Part shown: piece after piece, positions 5,527-7,859 of the stretch | Numbering within the stretch: the stretch's first letter is position 1 | How the letters are laid out: every line of letters begins with the position of its first letter | From: Burkholderiales bacterium | GTDB taxonomy: Bacteria; Pseudomonadota; Gammaproteobacteria; Burkholderiales; Burkholderiaceae_C | DNA length: 7,859 nucleotides | Reading direction: 5' to 3' | NCBI GenBank assembly: GCA_005793295.1 | Contig: SXSX01000173.1 | Coordinates: 1 to 7,859, forward strand | The notes under the pieces: generated by a model | What the model was told of the DNA's origin: nothing | The model's database searches: none | Seen by the model: only the letters and a program-made list of their open reading frames with translations | Translations under genes and position numbers: made by a program

Positions 5527-6810
5527 CTAAATATCCCGCACAGACTGCACGGTTAATTCAGCCGATCCGTCAGCAAGTTGGGCACCGACGGGCTGACCTG
5601 AATGCAACTGGCTCACACGCGTCAACGCGACTCCACGTGCATCCGTAAGCCACGCATAGCCCCGCGATAAAACGAGGGTCGGATCGAGCAAACCCAAGCG
5701 CAGCTCTGCCGTTTGAACCCGATGGCGTCTCTGCTCTAGATCGCGGGAAAAAGCGCTGCCTAAGCGTTGGTGTGCAGAATCAAGCCGATGGCGCAGGCCT
5801 GAGACCACGCCCGAAGGCTTGCCGATACGCACCGCAGCCATGTCTAAGCGCTGCGAATGGCGATCTAACATTCTTGTAACACTACTACGCATACGATCTT
5901 GCATCTGGTCTACCGCATCTAGCCAGTCTTGCTGTGTGTTGGCGCAAAACTCCGCTGCCGCTGTCGGAGTGGGAGCGCGTAAATCAGCAACAAAATCAGC
6001 AATGGTGAAATCGGTCTCATGGCCAACTCCAACGATAACTGGCACCGGACTGGCTAACACCATTCGCGCTAACTGCTCGTCGTTGAATGACCATAAATCT
6101 TCCATCGCACCGCCGCCACGCACCAACAAAATCACGTCAATCACTGGAACGTTTTTATCCGCTGTAGGTTTAGCGTTGGCGTTGGGTTGGGCCAATGTGT
6201 AGAGCGCATTCAGGGCCGTACACAATTCCCCAGCCGCGCCCGCGCCCTGAACTGCAGCGGGTGACAAAACCACGGGAATATGAGGCACACGGCGCGCCAA
6301 GGCGCTGACCACGTCATGCAAAGCAGCCGCACCCAAAGAAGTCACCAGGCCGATGCCACGAACGTGCGTGGGAATGGGTCGTTTGCGGGCGGGATCAAAC
6401 AGGCCTTCTGCGTCGAGTTTGGCTTTGAGACGCAAAAACTGCTCAAACAAAGTCCCCTCACCCGCAAGCACCATCCGCTCCACCACCAATTGCAACTCGC
6501 CGCGGGCCTCGTACACACCCAAGCGACCAGAGACTTCAACCCGCTGGCCATCGCGGGGCTGAAAGTCCAAACCACCGGCAGCCCTTTTAAACATCGCGCA
6601 GCGCATTTGGCCGCTGTCATCTTTCAAAGAAAAATAACAGTGCCCACTGGCCGCTTGGACAAAACCGCTGAGTTCTCCTGTCACACGAACGGGGTTAAAT
6701 CGGGCATCCAAGGTGTCGCTGATGGCACGGCACAACGCGCTGACCGTCCAAATGCGGGCAGTGGCGGCAGACGCCGTTTCAGGTTCAAGGGCAGGGAAAT
6801 CGCGGGACAT
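5527..6810 (-). CDS. xseA: Exodeoxyribonuclease VII large subunit
   Basis: Catalytic subunit of exonuclease VII, a cytoplasmic enzyme that degrades single-stranded DNA from both ends in repair and recombination, working with several small XseB subunits (not in this window). The 427-residue product is slightly shorter than E. coli XseA (456). An N-terminal OB-fold (about 20-115) contains VTGELSGF (43-50) and YFSLKD (59-64). The catalytic domain follows, with GLVTSLGAAALHD (154-166), VRGGGAMEDLWSFNDE (230-245) and GVGHETDFTIADFVADLRAP (261-280). D166, R231, H264 and D267 match the residues reported as essential in E. coli (D155, R205, H238, D241). A helical Arg-rich region (about 295-375) and the conserved tail LSRGYAWLTD (381-390) complete it. 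An Asn/Ala/Lys-rich stretch around 208-221 looks like a short extra linker. No clear Shine-Dalgarno precedes the ATG. The gene is divergent from exbB. Confidence 0.96.
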   Translation of the reverse strand: MSRDFPALEPETASAATARIWTVSALCRAISDTLDARFNPVRVTGELSGFVQAASGHCYFSLKDDSGQMRCAMFKRAAGGLDFQPRDGQRVEVSGRLGVYEARGELQLVVERMVLAGEGTLFEQFLRLKAKLDAEGLFDPARKRPIPTHVRGIGLVTSLGAAALHDVVSALARRVPHIPVVLSPAAVQGAGAAGELCTALNALYTLAQPNANAKPTADKNVPVIDVILLVRGGGAMEDLWSFNDEQLARMVLASPVPVIVGVGHETDFTIADFVADLRAPTPTAAAEFCANTQQDWLDAVDQMQDRMRSSVTRMLDRHSQRLDMAAVRIGKPSGVVSGLRHRLDSAHQRLGSAFSRDLEQRRHRVQTAELRLGLLDPTLVLSRGYAWLTDARGVALTRVSQLHSGQPVGAQLADGSAELTVQSVRDI

Positions 6811-6871
6811 CGTGGGTTGGGGGTGGTATCTCAGATAATGCCCTTTTCAATTGATCAAAAGGGACTCTTCT
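6811..6871. promoter_or_regulatory. Divergent xseA/exbB intergenic region with -10 element and hairpin
   Basis: This 61-base spacer serves xseA (minus) and exbB (plus). GATAAT at 6834-6839 is a good plus-strand -10 match (five of six), but I see no matching -35. CCCTTTT (6841-6847) and AAAAGGG (6857-6863) form a perfect 7-bp inverted repeat with a nine-base loop. The right arm is most of the exbB Shine-Dalgarno AAAAGGGA (6857-6864), seven bases before the TTG at 6872. If transcription starts upstream of 6841 the ribosome-binding site could be sequestered; if it starts near 6846 the left arm is mostly lost. Confidence 0.4.
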
Positions 6872-7495
6872 TTGCTTTCCATCATACAAGCTGCGGGCTG
6901 GCCGATTTGGCCCTTGATTGCCAGTTCCGTACTGGCCTTGGCCATTGTTTTAGAGCGTTTGATCAGCCTCACCGATCACAAAATCGCACCCGCCGACCTG
7001 TTAGCCAAAGTGCTCGCTGCAACCAGCCAGCGTATTCCTGAAAGCACCGCCGTCATTGAACTCGAGAAAAGTTCAGCCTTAGGCTGCGTTTTAGCCAGCG
7101 CCTTCCTCTTGCTCGAAGCCCACCCCAAAGCGTCCGATGAAGACCTGCGAGAAACCATGCAAACCACCGGGCGAACCCAAGCGCACCGCATGGAGGCCTA
7201 CCTCAGCACCTTGGCAACCATCGCATCGGCAGCACCCTTGATGGGCTTGTTGGGGACGGTCATTGGCATGATCGAGATTTTTGGCTCGCAAGCCCCTGCC
7301 ACCGGTGGCAACCCGGCGCAACTGGCCCAAGGTATTTCTATGGCGCTTTACAACACGGCCTTTGGCTTGGTCGTAGCGATTCCTGCATTGATCTTTTGGC
7401 GCTATTTCCGCGCCAAGGTCGATACCTACTTGGTCACTTTAGAAACCAGCGCCGAGCGCTTGCTACGCCACCTGCAATTGATGCGTACCCGCTAA
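6872..7495 (+). CDS. exbB: MotA/TolQ/ExbB proton channel family protein
   Basis: Inner-membrane proton-channel subunit that, with an ExbD/TolR partner, uses the proton motive force to power envelope processes. The 207-residue product has the family's three-helix layout: TM1 near residues 9-28, TM2 near 113-136 and TM3 near 157-178, with a cytoplasmic segment between TM1 and TM2. LMGLLGTVIGMIEIF (123-137) and GISMALYNTAFGLVVAIPAL (154-173) are the characteristic channel motifs, including T129 and T162. I chose the TTG at 6872 because it has AAAAGGGA seven bases upstream and gives MLSIIQAAGWPIWPLI, the usual N-terminus of relatives. An in-frame TTG at 6851 has no ribosome-binding site and would lie only about 12 bases past the possible -10 box. 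The exbD-like gene starts nine bases after the stop. No tonB, tolA, tolB or pal is visible, so the system served (TonB-type, Tol-type or other) is not determined. Confidence 0.9.
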   Translation: MLSIIQAAGWPIWPLIASSVLALAIVLERLISLTDHKIAPADLLAKVLAATSQRIPESTAVIELEKSSALGCVLASAFLLLEAHPKASDEDLRETMQTTGRTQAHRMEAYLSTLATIASAAPLMGLLGTVIGMIEIFGSQAPATGGNPAQLAQGISMALYNTAFGLVVAIPALIFWRYFRAKVDTYLVTLETSAERLLRHLQLMRTR

Positions 7496-7504
7496 ACACA
7501 GGCC

Positions 7505-7859
7505 ATGAACTTTCGCCCTCACCGATCAGACGCGCCGGAGATCAACCTGATCCCCTTCATTGACGTGCTCTTGGTTGTTTTGATTTTTTTAATGCTGTCG
7601 ACTACCTACAGCACCCATACCCAATTGCAAATCACGCTGCCAACGGCTGATACCGAGAGACAACGCGAGCAGCCTAAAGCCCTGCGTATCGGCGTGACTG
7701 CAGGCGGCAATTACAGCGTGAATGACCAGCAAATCAATGGGAAAAGCATCAAGCTGCTGCTTGCCGCGATCACCGAGGGCGCAAGCGCTGGGCCTGAGAC
7801 GGTTGTCGTTATCAGCGCCGACGCCAAGGCCACCCACCAATCGGTCGTGACCGCTATGG
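7505..7859 (+). CDS. exbD: ExbD/TolR family biopolymer transport protein, 3' end cut by the window
   Basis: Partner of the upstream proton-channel protein. From the ATG at 7505 the frame is open to the window end, giving 118 residues; family members are about 135-150, so only a short tail is missing. A short cytoplasmic N-terminus with EINLIPFIDVLL (12-23) leads into a single membrane helix (about 16-33). D20 is the conserved membrane aspartate that carries protons in the family (Asp25 in E. coli ExbD). The rest is a periplasmic domain, with RIGVTAGGNYSVNDQQI (61-77) and TVVVISADAKATHQ (99-112) as typical blocks. The nine-base gap after the exbB stop implies one transcript. The Shine-Dalgarno is poor (an AGG only two bases from the ATG), consistent with translational coupling. 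In related Burkholderiales I would expect lipid A and cell-envelope genes such as lpxK and kdsB next, but they are beyond the window. Confidence 0.92.
   Translation, partial: MNFRPHRSDAPEINLIPFIDVLLVVLIFLMLSTTYSTHTQLQITLPTADTERQREQPKALRIGVTAGGNYSVNDQQINGKSIKLLLAAITEGASAGPETVVVISADAKATHQSVVTAM

Noticed and set aside
6851..6871. exbB start at the TTG at 6851
   Set aside because: No Shine-Dalgarno precedes it, it sits almost at the predicted transcription start, and the added residues MIKRDSS are not typical of the family.
6280..7041. Plus-strand open frame of 253 codons across xseA and into exbB
   Set aside because: It is antisense to well-conserved xseA motifs, its translation shows no recognisable domain, and it overlaps exbB in another frame.
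1..7859. CRISPR arrays, tRNAs, rRNAs, insertion sequences, prophage or defence genes
   Set aside because: I saw no regularly spaced repeats, no tRNA-like cloverleaf, no transposase or phage motifs, and conserved housekeeping genes fill the window.

Overview
The window reads as ordinary chromosomal sequence from a betaproteobacterium, most likely Burkholderiales and probably Comamonadaceae-like. This rests on remembered protein similarity and gene neighbourhoods (malonyl-CoA synthetase with a crotonase-fold partner, lgt divergent from ilvD, xseA divergent from an ExbB/ExbD pair), not on a database search. Genes are tightly packed, there is no stretch of 300 bases without a gene, and I see no insertion sequence, phage gene, CRISPR array, tRNA or rRNA.

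Layout. Bases 1-2615 hold a minus-strand run that reads lgt (prolipoprotein diacylglyceryl transferase), then a crotonase-fold enoyl-CoA hydratase/isomerase-like protein, then matB (malonyl-CoA synthetase, cut by the left edge). The gaps are 13 and 19 bases, so one transcript is likely. A 128-base divergent spacer separates lgt from ilvD (dihydroxy-acid dehydratase, plus strand), which is followed after three bases by a small periplasmic cytochrome c. A strong two-way terminator at 4775-4809 ends this transcript and also the convergent minus-strand gene, a five-helix membrane protein that resembles the membrane domain of the urate hydroxylase PuuD. Upstream of that gene, also on the minus strand, is xseA (exonuclease VII large subunit). 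A 61-base divergent spacer then leads to an exbB/tolQ-type proton-channel gene that starts at a TTG codon, and an exbD/tolR-type gene cut by the right edge.

How the genes relate. The functions are mostly housekeeping: envelope lipoprotein maturation, branched-chain amino acid synthesis, DNA repair, and a proton-driven envelope energiser. The metabolic accessory part is the malonate-activation pair at the left. The most interesting biology is modest. A PuuD-like membrane domain and a free cytochrome c sit tail to tail, whereas classical PuuD has both parts in one polypeptide. The crotonase-fold protein lacks the second catalytic glutamate of true hydratases. The shared terminator lies inside a set of mutually exclusive inverted repeats. 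The exbB ribosome-binding site can be paired by an upstream complement. I found no convincing previously undescribed multi-gene system.
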